Assembly: GCA_958295805.1 (NCBI GenBank)
Contig: OY282373.1
Span: 157,001-221,000 of the forward strand
Reading direction: 5' to 3'
DNA from: an uncultured Nitrospirales bacterium
GTDB lineage: Bacteria > Nitrospirota > Nitrospiria > Nitrospirales > UBA8639
DNA: 64,000 nucleotides
In this document: one piece after another, positions 35,624-44,180 of the stretch
Numbering within the stretch: the first letter of the stretch is position 1
Layout of the letters: the number at the start of each line of letters is the position of its first letter
Translations under genes and position numbers: made by a program
Notes under the pieces: generated by a model
What the model saw: the letters and a program-made list of their open reading frames with translations, nothing else
What the model was told of the DNA's origin: nothing
Databases searched by the model: none

Positions 35624-36916
35624 CTATCCCCGGTCCAGATAGTCGCTGTACCAGAGGCCGCCAAGCGGCAGGCCCTCGTCCACCATGGCCTTGACGGTGG
35701 CATCGTCGCTAGCCCTGCGAATGGTCGCAAAACCGTCGGCTCCCTTTTCCAGAATCCATGTTTCCTCGGGTTTGAGCGCGTCAATCAGATAGGGCTGGTG
35801 GGTGGTCACGAAAACCTGCGGCGCATCCTTCTCCCCGGTGGCGTGTCTCCGAAACTCGTCGGCCAGGACCTCCAGCAATTTGTGATACAGACCGTTTTCC
35901 GGTTCTTCGATACAGATGAACGGCGGCGGCGATGGATCGTACAACATCAGCAGGTAGGCAAACACCTTCAGCGTGCCGTCGGACATTTGCTGGGCATAAA
36001 AGGGGTCTTGAAAGCCCTTGTCGTTGAAGCGCAGAAGCAACCGTCCATCCGGGCTTTGTTGCGTATCAATGCGGTCAATACCCGGAACCTTTTCGGCAAT
36101 CGAAGCCAGTATGTTTGCAAATCTGTCCGGGTGTTCACGCTGCATGAACTGCACAACGTTGCCGAGGTTATCTCCGTGGACGTTCAAATGCTTCTGAGGA
36201 CCGGCCAAGGGCAAGCTACGAGCCGCGTCCGGCGTAAAGTAGCTCAGATACCAGCCTTCGAGGAACCGGCGAAAAGCCGCGATGCGGGGATGTTGTTTCA
36301 ACGCGCCAAGCGTGGCGAGGGCGAGCGTGCGTTTGTCCTGAAGTTCAATGAATTCTTCTTCTGCACTTTTTTCTCCACTCAATTGTCTCTTGATCTGAGC
36401 ATCAATCTCATCCAAATCGGACAGTATCCCTTTGTCCTCAATCTGCTGTCCTTGCGCGTATCCTTTCCAGGCAAATCCACGGCCTTTGGTCATTGTGAAG
36501 ATTAAAAAGGACTGGCCCCTTTCCTGTTTTTCACCACGCTGGTAAAGGATTTCGTATGAGACATAGGGACATCCCGAATCGTCCCGATCAATCTCCAAGG
36601 AGTACGTAATGGGTTGAGCATTTGGTTCTTCCCTATAATAGATCTGGAATCTAGTCGGGACATCACTCCCCTGAGAACGGATACGGTCGAATCCGCCGCG
36701 CCCTCGGGCGTCACACGCCTCTTCAACACCTGATTTCAGGCAATCCGCAAGAAAACCAAAGGCATCGAACAGAGAACTCTTACCCACCCCGTTTTTTCCT
36801 ATCACCGCGGTGATCGGAGTCAAGGGTTGTATGGGCTGTGGATGCCACAAATTTCCGAGCACTATGTCTTTCAACACCCGATAATTTGTGATCCAGATGC
36901 CTTCAATTTGTGCCAC
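35624..36916 (-). CDS. ABC/OLD-like ATPase (pair C)
   Basis: A 430-residue ATPase. It starts MAQIEGIWITNYRVLKDIVL. Walker A is VIGKNGVGKSSLFDAFGF near residue 38, Walker B is FICIEEPENGLYHKLLEVL near residue 335, and the switch is VFVTTHQPYLIDAL. A charged, coiled-coil-like stretch lies near residues 165-205 (QIKRQLSGEKSAEEEFIELQ). It is the first member of the tightly packed pair C-B-A run; the region upstream (36917-37109) holds a repeat element. Confidence 0.85.
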   Translation of the reverse strand: MAQIEGIWITNYRVLKDIVLGNLWHPQPIQPLTPITAVIGKNGVGKSSLFDAFGFLADCLKSGVEEACDARGRGGFDRIRSQGSDVPTRFQIYYREEPNAQPITYSLEIDRDDSGCPYVSYEILYQRGEKQERGQSFLIFTMTKGRGFAWKGYAQGQQIEDKGILSDLDEIDAQIKRQLSGEKSAEEEFIELQDKRTLALATLGALKQHPRIAAFRRFLEGWYLSYFTPDAARSLPLAGPQKHLNVHGDNLGNVVQFMQREHPDRFANILASIAEKVPGIDRIDTQQSPDGRLLLRFNDKGFQDPFYAQQMSDGTLKVFAYLLMLYDPSPPPFICIEEPENGLYHKLLEVLADEFRRHATGEKDAPQVFVTTHQPYLIDALKPEETWILEKGADGFATIRRASDDATVKAMVDEGLPLGGLWYSDYLDRG

Positions 36917-36974
36917 GAGTCAATTCCTCTCGTTTAAGCTGTTCATTATCCTCCACCGGCAATGACCACACCAA

Positions 36975-37048
36975 GCCTTTGCAACTCAGATTCTTCGCTA
37001 CGCCCTTCGAGGCTCAGGGCAAGCTCAGAATGACATTTTGCAAAGGTC
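36975..37048. repeat. MITE-like element with GCCTTTGCAA/TTGCAAAGGT ends
   Basis: Ends are near-perfect inverted repeats; the body holds CCCTTCGAGGCTCAGGGC and AGAATGACA. It is a second copy of the element at 19323-19430 and lies between the ATPase of pair C and the DUF2283 gene, so it may split the long transcript. Confidence 0.75.
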
Positions 37049-37109
37049 TCCACACGGCTGACATAAGCATCGAGACTGAACCGATTGTCTTCCTTCAACC
37101 TGTCGCGGC

Positions 37110-37370
37110 TCAAGTCGTAGGGGGTGATGAGAGTTCCCGTAGCATTTTCTCACGGATTCCCACGATTGAGAGTCCGACGACTTCACCGTGGACCTCATCG
37201 TATCGGACAACCACACCCTCTCCAATATCAATGCCTACTGCGGGTTTCGGTGAATCAACAGAGATGTACAGAATGTCGGCCGCTCCATCGTAATCCCAAT
37301 CCAGGTTGTACTTGCTTTCGAGAATTCTCAACGCTTCCATAAGATTCTTCTCCCTGATGACGGCCCTCAT
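37110..37370 (-). CDS. DUF2283 small protein
   Basis: An 86-residue protein. The DUF2283 pattern is visible as YDGAADILYISVDSPKPAVG and VVRYDEVHGEVVGLSIVGI. Members often sit next to small toxin-antitoxin-like genes; the molecular role is not known. It overlaps the upstream DUF433 gene by 4 nt (ATGA), so the two are co-translated. Confidence 0.85.
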   Translation of the reverse strand: MRAVIREKNLMEALRILESKYNLDWDYDGAADILYISVDSPKPAVGIDIGEGVVVRYDEVHGEVVGLSIVGIREKMLRELSSPPTT

Positions 37371-37597
37371 TCATGCACGTGCTCACCCGCCAGGGAGCGG
37401 TGGCCAAACAGCAGGCATGCCTGAACGTCCTCGGGGGTTAAATCAGGATATTCCTTGATAATCGTCTCGGCAGTGTCACCGGCCGCCAGCATTCCCAAAA
37501 CGTGCTCCACGGCAATGCGCATGTCACGAATGATCGGTTTGCCGCCAAAGACGTCGGGGCGCGCCGTGATGCGCGACAACAGTTCGGCATGTGTCAT
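37367..37597 (-). CDS. DUF433 small protein, probable antitoxin-type DNA-binding
   Basis: A 76-residue protein with the DUF433 opening SRITARPDVFGGKPIIRDMR and the HTH-like EYPDLTPEDVQACLLFGHR. DUF433 proteins are usually paired with a PIN-like (DUF5615/Mut7-C) toxin; here the partner is DUF2283, so it could be a variant pair or one that lost its toxin. It follows the DUF1156 methylase by 57 nt. Confidence 0.85.
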   Translation of the reverse strand: MTHAELLSRITARPDVFGGKPIIRDMRIAVEHVLGMLAAGDTAETIIKEYPDLTPEDVQACLLFGHRSLAGEHVHE

Positions 37598-37654
37598 GGT
37601 GTTCCTCCCTAGCTACGGATAGTGGCGAGAGTACCCTTCCCTCACCACTAACTC

Positions 37655-40600
37655 CTACCTTGGCACCGCCAGGAGCATGGCATCCAGGAGGCGTTTTTCT
37701 TCGCTGGGCGAAGGGTACAAGGCAGATAGGGCGTTGGCAAGGCGGAGGAAGTCGGGGCCGCGTTCCTGTTCGGCCTTGAGGAGATTGCGCAGAGCGTTGG
37801 TCCGGCCACCCGCTTGCAAGAGCATGGCCGCGTGGACGCGGTCCAACGTCGTGGCTTGGCGTTCTCCCACAAGCTCTGCGTCGTCGGGGTCCATGACCGC
37901 TTTCCCACGTCTGCTGCGATTGCGGGCTTTGGGCAGGTGGGCTTTCTCCATTTCCGGGAAGAGCATCTGCTGGAGATTATTCCGAGGGTCACGTTCGATC
38001 CAGTCGGCAACGGCCTTGGCTCCGTCGTCACCGAACAGCGGTTTGGCGCGTTCGGACACGGCCATCAAGCGCACGACGCCCTTCTTCGTTTCGACGATCC
38101 GGCCTTCCCACTTGGGAAGTTCAATGCCTAGAGGTTGTGCGAAGCGGCGCACCACGTCGAAAACCAGGCTGTACCCCTTCGTCCTGCCTTTCGGCGCGGC
38201 TTCATCGTCGTCCTCGCCTGTCTGCCGTTGCACAGGCAGGTCACCGGAATCTGCTTCGCCGTCCTTACCGGAACCGCCGTTCACGCCGTTCTGTCCGTTG
38301 GTGGCTTGCAAAGTCCAGAGAAACAGAGCCGTGAGCCGGGCATCCTCTTCAACGGCCCCAGCCGCACCGTTTCTCGCCTTTGCCTCAGCAGTACCGAGCA
38401 CCTGTTCCAAGGCCGTGCGGCCGACGACTTCCCAGACCTTCTCCAGATATTCGGGCAGACCGACCTCGCGCCCTTCCACGGTTTCGACGACGCGGTAACG
38501 GCTGAATATTTCAAGAGCCGGACCGATGCAGGCAAACACCAGATCCGCACCCCGCACGCCTTCGCCTTGCAGCCGTTCCATCCAGTCGCCGACGCGGATA
38601 GGCAACTTTCGCAAAACTTCTCCCCAATCGCCGACCGGTGCATCGTCGGGCCGGGGCCTGCAGATCAGATGAACGCTGGTGGCGAGCGCGGCGGAGTCAC
38701 GGGCGCGCAGGCGTGAGCCCATCTCGGTAACAATAGGCCAGGAACCGGTGATGGTCCAGCCGCCTCGAATTATGCCGGAGAGCAGCGATTCCCAGCCCTC
38801 GGTGGTCTTGTGCGCGAAGACAACGGACCCGATACCGTCCTCGCTCAACACCCGGCGGCCTTCGGCAAAGGAATCGCCCATCGTGTCTTCAAAGAATACG
38901 CGGTCCTTGACGCGGTTATCGCATTGCTTGGTTTCGTCCTGCACCGCTTCGCGGTCCTTGGGTGACAGCGGGTTGGCTGGATCGAAGGGGTCCCGTAACA
39001 ACGGGTGATCGGGCAAGGCGCGCTTGAGCCAGACAAAAAAGAAGTCTGAAAGGTCGGCGTAGGGAATCGCGTCGTAGTAGGGCGGATCGGTGAACCAGAC
39101 TCCGGCGGCTTGGTCGGGGAGTGGATGCTGGGTGGCGTCGGCGGGTTGGATTTGGCCAATATCGGATTTGAAGCATGATTCAATAACAGTCGCGACCCAA
39201 TCAATCGCACCTACGAGGCTACCAGTAGAGCTAGCAACAAGATTCACTTCAGCAAAATCCCAGATAATAGGAAGAGCTTGGCGTGTGAATGTGTTACCTA
39301 TAAATTCACCGTGTGATACCCATCTGCAATTGGCACTATTGTAGTCTGCCGTTCTGTTTATCACCACAGATGCAGAAGTTCGTATGGCACTTCGAGCTTC
39401 CATGGGGTATCGCTGAACGCTGTTCCCCAACATCACCAACCCTACCTTCTGCCGCGCCGTGAACAGATCGCCCCATTGCAGCATCCCGTACCGCTGCACG
39501 CTGAACGCACGACCGGCACCCGAACCTCCGCCAGCGGGTGTCGGCTCATCCGGCACCGGGCAAAGCCCCTGCTTCCCGCCTGCCTGCGCCGCGGCAGACA
39601 GGCCTGCCTGGGCGTCGCACGCAGACAGGCCTGCCTGGGCCGCAGACGTCGCGGCAGACAGGACGCGCTCCCACTCGTCAAGGATTTCGGCAAGCCGCGT
39701 CTGGGCCTTGCGCACCGCCGCGTAATCGGCATCCGTGGGCAACCGATAGTGGCGGCCAGTCTCGCCGGGCTTGAGCGTCACCACCGCGGTCATGCGCGCG
39801 CCGCCGATGCGCTTCCCTTTGCCGTCGAAGATCACGTCCGCACCGCCGCGCTGCTCGGAAAGCTGGGCCCGCACCCACTCCGGCGGCAAGACGATACCGC
39901 AACACAGGCAGGCCGCCTTCGCCCGCGTGACCGTGCCGCCGCGCACGTCACCGTCACTCTTGGGCTCGAACACCTCAAACTCGACGCATGGCAGCTTGCC
40001 CTTGGGCCGCACCACGTTCGGACGCAACGCCCGTTTGCGTTTCGGCTTCTTGCACAGCCAGAACGAGCGCATCAACGGAATTTCCGCCCCGCAGTTCGGC
40101 GCCTCGCACCGCACGGTGCGCGCCCAGAGATAGGCAATCGGCATAGCTCTATCCCGGTCCTTGGGGTAGAGGTCGGCCAACTCCCGTTCCGCCGCCCGCT
40201 TGATCTCGCCGCCGACCTTGCGCAACTCCTCGGCCAACCCAGGCCCATGGCGTGGAATGTCCTCCAGCATCACCTTGAGGATCAGGCAGGCGACCGGATT
40301 CAAGTCGCTGGCAAACGCCTCGCACCCCAACCGCAACGCCTCCAGCGGAATTGACCCGCCACCGGCAAACGGGTCCACCACCAGCGGCAACTCCTCCCCG
40401 TGGGCGGCCCGCACCAAGCCACGGCCGACTTCCAGATACGCGGCTTTCCCCGCGTTGTCCCAATTAGCGAAGTCGCCGATAAACTTCAACAGCTTCGCCC
40501 GCAACTCCAAGTCGCCGTCTCCCACCGGCCCGGACGTCTTCGGCAACAGATCACGCGCCCGCTTCCTGAAGTCCTCGGGACAGGCCGAATCGCACGGGTC

Positions 40601-40777
40601 CGGCAACAGCAACGCCAACAACACCGCCCGACACGACGCCAACGGCCGCCGCGCCCACCACAAATGCAGCGTCGACGGATGCCCATGCCGAATCGACTTC
40701 TCCCTCGCCGCGTGCTTCGACACCACCGCAATCGGAAACTCCACCTCCGCGAGCCGTTTGCACTGTTTGGGGATCAT
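37655..40777 (-). CDS. DUF1156 DNA methylase (COG1743-type)
   Basis: About 1040 residues from the ATG at 40777, which has GAGG upstream; the frame opens at 40945 but the conserved start is MIPKQCKRLAEVEFPIAVVS. The block HLWWARRPLASCRAVLLALL is the DUF1156 signature. Then come the SAM site DPFAGGGSIPLEALRLGCEA, a zinc-ribbon-like CEAPNCGAEIP and CLCCGIVLPP, and the catalytic motif TDPPYYDAIPYADLSDFF near residue 600. It should methylate adenine in DNA; this is inferred from the DPPY motif. Two in-frame dispersed-repeat copies lie inside it (39580-39665, giving QAGLSA units, and 38216-38241). Probable modification arm of the helicase/DUF499 system. Confidence 0.9.
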   Translation of the reverse strand: MIPKQCKRLAEVEFPIAVVSKHAAREKSIRHGHPSTLHLWWARRPLASCRAVLLALLLPDPCDSACPEDFRKRARDLLPKTSGPVGDGDLELRAKLLKFIGDFANWDNAGKAAYLEVGRGLVRAAHGEELPLVVDPFAGGGSIPLEALRLGCEAFASDLNPVACLILKVMLEDIPRHGPGLAEELRKVGGEIKRAAERELADLYPKDRDRAMPIAYLWARTVRCEAPNCGAEIPLMRSFWLCKKPKRKRALRPNVVRPKGKLPCVEFEVFEPKSDGDVRGGTVTRAKAACLCCGIVLPPEWVRAQLSEQRGGADVIFDGKGKRIGGARMTAVVTLKPGETGRHYRLPTDADYAAVRKAQTRLAEILDEWERVLSAATSAAQAGLSACDAQAGLSAAAQAGGKQGLCPVPDEPTPAGGGSGAGRAFSVQRYGMLQWGDLFTARQKVGLVMLGNSVQRYPMEARSAIRTSASVVINRTADYNSANCRWVSHGEFIGNTFTRQALPIIWDFAEVNLVASSTGSLVGAIDWVATVIESCFKSDIGQIQPADATQHPLPDQAAGVWFTDPPYYDAIPYADLSDFFFVWLKRALPDHPLLRDPFDPANPLSPKDREAVQDETKQCDNRVKDRVFFEDTMGDSFAEGRRVLSEDGIGSVVFAHKTTEGWESLLSGIIRGGWTITGSWPIVTEMGSRLRARDSAALATSVHLICRPRPDDAPVGDWGEVLRKLPIRVGDWMERLQGEGVRGADLVFACIGPALEIFSRYRVVETVEGREVGLPEYLEKVWEVVGRTALEQVLGTAEAKARNGAAGAVEEDARLTALFLWTLQATNGQNGVNGGSGKDGEADSGDLPVQRQTGEDDDEAAPKGRTKGYSLVFDVVRRFAQPLGIELPKWEGRIVETKKGVVRLMAVSERAKPLFGDDGAKAVADWIERDPRNNLQQMLFPEMEKAHLPKARNRSRRGKAVMDPDDAELVGERQATTLDRVHAAMLLQAGGRTNALRNLLKAEQERGPDFLRLANALSALYPSPSEEKRLLDAMLLAVPR
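39580..39665. repeat. Tandem GCAGACAGGCCTGCC repeats inside the DUF1156 gene
   Basis: Three units around GCAGACAGGCCTGCCTGGGC are arranged in tandem and encode an Ala/Gln/Gly-rich linker with QAGLSA repeats. The frame is kept. Confidence 0.8.
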
Positions 40778-40958
40778 GGAGTCCTCACCTAGGAAGATAC
40801 TGGAGACGCCGTCTGCCATTTTTGGTTGAACTCCAATTCTGCAGCCAGTGTCTGCAGAATTGGCCATGCGCGGCAGAATGCCCGTATCTGCAGGATGTTC
40901 CGAACCGAAAATCCTCGGTCGTAACAAGCAAAGTATCGGCGGCAAGCCGTTCGGTAAG

Positions 40959-42266
40959 CTACTTGAACGTCAGTTTCTCGAAGTATTCGTGCAGCTCTTC
41001 CGGTTTGTGACATCGCTCTACATCCGGATCAGTGAGTAGTCTGAGAATCGCGTTCTTGGTGATGCAGCAAACGTCGTTGCGGTACTTTTCCGCTACCTCG
41101 TAACTACCACTGTGAACGATCTTCGACCGAAGGGCATATAGCTCTTTTATCCTCTTCGCAAATTTCATACGCTGATGTCCATTTTCTTCGAATAGCCACG
41201 CCACACGCAGAGAAAGGCGATATGCAAGTTCTTCACTCTGTATTGGCAAAATCAGACATTCCAGAGCTATCGCAAATCGCATGAACGACTCCTCTCGTAT
41301 TTTCGCTACAGTCGCCCTTCCCGCCCAACGAACGGATGTCAAAAGTATTTCTTCGACTCCGTTCCGCTGCTTTGAGAGTAACGAATCTACACGCTCAACG
41401 GCGTTGGCAACCATGCCCTCGGTTTTTTCACGAAGCGTTGCGATAGAAAAGCTTCCTAACGGTCCGTCCGAACCTTTGCTGTATCTAGTATATATAGACC
41501 CGCCTCCAGAGACGACAAAAAGCGATCTGACACCGGATAGTTTCCATCCAGGATGAACGTAGAGCCATGCATGATTGTAGGGGATCATATCCGAGAAAAA
41601 ATTCAAGCATTCTAGCGTGGCGCGGACTTTCCGCTCGGCAAGGGTTATAGCTGCCGTCTTATCGAATGCGGTAACTTTCACCACTGCCGTCGGACGATCC
41701 AAGAGAGATTTTTTTAGTCGATTGATCATCGCAAATTTGTTTGCACGATCATGGCTATGTTTTGTCTGGATAATTTCCTTAAGCCTATGGATTTGATCGC
41801 TATCAAAAACATCAAAACGAACAGAGCCAAAATGGTCTGGAAGAGAAGTAATTTCTAAACCACCGACCTCAATCCAACATTCGTATTCTTCAGACGGAGC
41901 GGTTAAGAATTTCTCCAACTTCTTTAGAGCGTTGTCCAACCGAGTAGACTTATCACCACGACGTTTCGGAATATCTATGGATTCAAAAACTGCGGTCCTA
42001 AGCGCCGTGTCTATGGCTGATTCTGAGCGGTTCTCTTTTTGTGCATATCTTCCAAGCAATTCTCTACAAACTTTTCTATATTTTTTGTATTCCTCCGTAT
42101 TCAGAGAAATGGATCCTTCCCCGTTTCGGGACCACCAATTGTCAGTCTCGGGCAAGAAATCCCAAAGAGGGGATGTATTGTCCGAAAGGTCGCTTAGAAA
42201 GCGCCTGACGAACCCCAATTCGTTGTTATTTGATTGGCTGCTTTGCGGCCTAGATTTCTTTGTCAT
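40959..42266 (-). CDS. HEPN-domain protein, ApeA-like
   Basis: About 435 residues from the ATG at 42266; the longer frame (to 42566) overlaps the antitoxin gene and is not used. The C-terminal part carries RFAIALECLILP, a helical stretch and YALRSKIVHSGSYEV, i.e. the R-x4-H motif of HEPN RNases. That layout matches the Apea-type HEPN domain of single-gene abortive-infection proteins. The N-terminal 250 residues would be the sensing part and have no motif I recognise. The gene is AT-rich compared with the methylase beside it, which suggests a separate arrival. The likely effect on activation is RNA cleavage and growth arrest. Confidence 0.75.
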   Translation of the reverse strand: MTKKSRPQSSQSNNNELGFVRRFLSDLSDNTSPLWDFLPETDNWWSRNGEGSISLNTEEYKKYRKVCRELLGRYAQKENRSESAIDTALRTAVFESIDIPKRRGDKSTRLDNALKKLEKFLTAPSEEYECWIEVGGLEITSLPDHFGSVRFDVFDSDQIHRLKEIIQTKHSHDRANKFAMINRLKKSLLDRPTAVVKVTAFDKTAAITLAERKVRATLECLNFFSDMIPYNHAWLYVHPGWKLSGVRSLFVVSGGGSIYTRYSKGSDGPLGSFSIATLREKTEGMVANAVERVDSLLSKQRNGVEEILLTSVRWAGRATVAKIREESFMRFAIALECLILPIQSEELAYRLSLRVAWLFEENGHQRMKFAKRIKELYALRSKIVHSGSYEVAEKYRNDVCCITKNAILRLLTDPDVERCHKPEELHEYFEKLTFK

Positions 42267-42285
42267 TGGATTGACAGACGTGACG

Positions 42286-42531
42286 CTAACGGTCGCATTT
42301 CCGGTCCGCGTCACGGGCGCGCAGGATGCGGGACGGCGGGACGCGGGTCCCCGTGGCTTCCTTGCGTTCACGAATGCCCTGCAGCCACGCGCCCAGTGAG
42401 GGACGGGACGCGATCCGTTCCAACTCACCGCGGAGGAACTCCTGCATTGATCGGTGTTGTAGCGCCGCACGTGCCGCAAGTTCGTCGCGCACGTCCTCGG
42501 GGACGCCTCGTATGGTAATCTGTACCGACAT
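42286..42531 (-). CDS. Orphan FitA/VapB-type antitoxin (ribbon-helix-helix)
   Basis: An 81-residue protein starting MSVQITIRGVPEDVRDELAA, then RAALQHRSMQEFLRGELERI, the usual FitA/VapB-like start. Its normal partner, a PIN toxin, would follow directly; instead the HEPN gene begins 20 nt later. It is therefore an antitoxin without its toxin, probably a remnant left when new DNA replaced the toxin. A diverged copy of its start is found at 44452. Confidence 0.8.
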   Translation of the reverse strand: MSVQITIRGVPEDVRDELAARAALQHRSMQEFLRGELERIASRPSLGAWLQGIRERKEATGTRVPPSRILRARDADRKCDR

Positions 42532-42674
42532 GCCCGTAGTATGCCCGCAGAGACCGCATCAAGCAAGCAGTTTCCAAGGCAGGGAGAAGATCACTTTGAG
42601 ATGCGTGTGAATCCGTCATTTTATGCTCAACCATAGTCCCCTCCTCCTCATTCATTGAAGAGGCAGTGGCTCAA

Positions 42675-42812
42675 TTTGAGAACCCCCCTCACCCCAGCCC
42701 TCTCCCGCCAGGGGAGAGGGAGAAGAAAACGGAGGGAGAGGGAAACACCCCTCGCCCTCTGGGAGAGGGGCTGGGGTGAAGGTCCGGCCTGCCTATGCCA
42801 CGGCAGACAGGC
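42675..42812. repeat. Compound palindromic repeats (CCCTCTCCC and GCAGACAGG families)
   Basis: CACCCCAGCCCTCTCCC on the left is matched by GGGAGAGGGGCTGGGGTG on the right, a long stem. A GGCCTGCC/GGCAGACAGG element follows directly. The block interrupts the truncated methylase frame. Confidence 0.85.
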
Positions 42813-42943
42813 CCGCAGCGATGAATCCGCCGGAGAATTTCAAGCTGAGACACTACCATTGAAGATGGCTCATTGACGGGTTTCAACACCACCGCAATGT
42901 GAAAATCCACATCCGCCAGCCGCTTGCACTCCTTGGGGATCAT
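42689..42943 (-). pseudogene. Truncated second DUF1156 methylase start
   Basis: The ATG at 42943 opens MIPKECKRLADVDFHIAVV, nearly the same as MIPKQCKRLAEVEFPIAVV of the full methylase at 40777. Similarity stops after about 20 codons, and the frame then runs into repeats and ends. Its ATG overlaps the AlbA_2 stop as ATGA, which suggests that the ancestral operon placed the methylase directly behind the AlbA_2 gene. Confidence 0.8.
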
Positions 42944-44172
42944 GCGGACTTTGGCCCCTTCCATAGGCGGACGATGAAACGGCTCTCTTCCTCAATCAGG
43001 TCGGGCTCGGTGCCGTTATGCTTACGCATGGATTCAATAATTCGATTGCGCACCCCCATGCCAAAATGTTCAACGTAGCCGTAATCGCGAAGGATTTCCT
43101 TCAGAAGTTCGTTTCTGGCGGCCCGCAGCCCTTCCTTCATCTTCTCTACCGTCACGCCATTGGGAAGACGTCCGGGCGAAATGACTTCCAGACGGTCGCG
43201 ATATAAAGAGATTTCGACATCCGTGCCGGCGAGCGTATAGTCACGGTGCGTGACCGCATTCACGATGGCTTCACGAACCGCGTCTAACGGAAGTTCCTTC
43301 TTGCGGTGCCTCCGGCCTCCTTCGAGCCACGCGACGGAACCTACGTTGCGGCTCACGAAGTCTACCGCTCGGTCGATCACGCCTCTCTCCGCAACGCGCT
43401 CTTTTGGCGCGATCACTGAAACCAGGGGTCCTCTGATTATCTCTTCGTCAACGGTATTGTAATCTTTATCGTCTTCCGGGAAGGCAGCGGCCGTCATGCC
43501 GGCCTGTGGAAGCCTGCGATTCGGATTCGTGCCGAAGAGCAGCAAACCCGCGACGGTCGCCATGGTTGTGCCCGCCACTTCCGTGAGGATGTCGATGTTC
43601 GTAAGGATTCGTTGCCACGCCTCAACATCCTCCGTTGCCGGCGCATCGCGCTTCTGAATTTGGAAGTAGTTCTTGATCCGGCCCAAGTCCAGACTCTCCA
43701 ACCCGGTCTCATGAACGGGTTTGATGTCGTAGCGCATGACGCGGGCGGACTGATAGAGTCGTCCTTCTTCTTCGTGACTCGCTTTTCTCGACGTGGTGCC
43801 GACGCGAATATAGGTTTGCCACGCTTTTCCCAGTTTTGCTTTATACGGCTTGTCTGGGCCGTCCGACGACAAGCCAATGATTCCAACAATTTTGTCGTCG
43901 TCAAACGCAATGCACGACCACGAAGGAATAAAGGCTGGTTGGACGTTTTGACGAACAACGTTCATGACCCATTCCTCGGCATCTTCACGAGTCCGTGTCA
44001 GACCGGTCACGCGACCGTCATCTTCCACGCCAAGGAATATCCATCCGCCCTCGAAATTGAGAAGTGCCGAGATTTCTTTTGCAATCGATTCAGCACGCTC
44101 GTTGTCCCGCTTGAACTCGACCCCGGAGTTTTCTCCGTTGGCTATCAGTTCGATCAATTCAGCCCTGTTCAC
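42940..44172 (-). CDS. AlbA_2/Schlafen-type DNA-binding ATP-binding protein (COG2865-type)
   Basis: About 410 residues from GTG at 44172, chosen because GAGG lies 8 nt upstream; a TTG at 44184 is also open. The N-terminal AlbA_2 domain has GENSGVEFKRDNERAESIAK, ALLNFEGGWIFLGVEDDG and the segment YIRVGTTSRKASHEE. The C-terminal GHKL-like part has REAIVNAVTHRDYTLAGTDV and the EHFGMGVRNRIIESM block. Proteins of this type act as transcription regulators or helicase-related factors and are common in defence islands. It sits between pair D and the methylase remnant. Confidence 0.85.
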   Translation of the reverse strand: MNRAELIELIANGENSGVEFKRDNERAESIAKEISALLNFEGGWIFLGVEDDGRVTGLTRTREDAEEWVMNVVRQNVQPAFIPSWSCIAFDDDKIVGIIGLSSDGPDKPYKAKLGKAWQTYIRVGTTSRKASHEEEGRLYQSARVMRYDIKPVHETGLESLDLGRIKNYFQIQKRDAPATEDVEAWQRILTNIDILTEVAGTTMATVAGLLLFGTNPNRRLPQAGMTAAAFPEDDKDYNTVDEEIIRGPLVSVIAPKERVAERGVIDRAVDFVSRNVGSVAWLEGGRRHRKKELPLDAVREAIVNAVTHRDYTLAGTDVEISLYRDRLEVISPGRLPNGVTVEKMKEGLRAARNELLKEILRDYGYVEHFGMGVRNRIIESMRKHNGTEPDLIEEESRFIVRLWKGPKSA

Positions 44173-44180
44173 GATTTTCC

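Noticed and set aside
40778-40945. Longer N-terminus of the DUF1156 methylase
   Set aside because: The conserved start MIPKQCKRL with a ribosome site is at 40777; the upstream part has no conserved look and the truncated copy at 42943 starts at the same residue.
42267-42566. 100-residue N-terminal extension of the HEPN protein
   Set aside because: It overlaps the antitoxin gene in another frame and is composed of shadow sequence; the ATG at 42266 gives a reasonable start.
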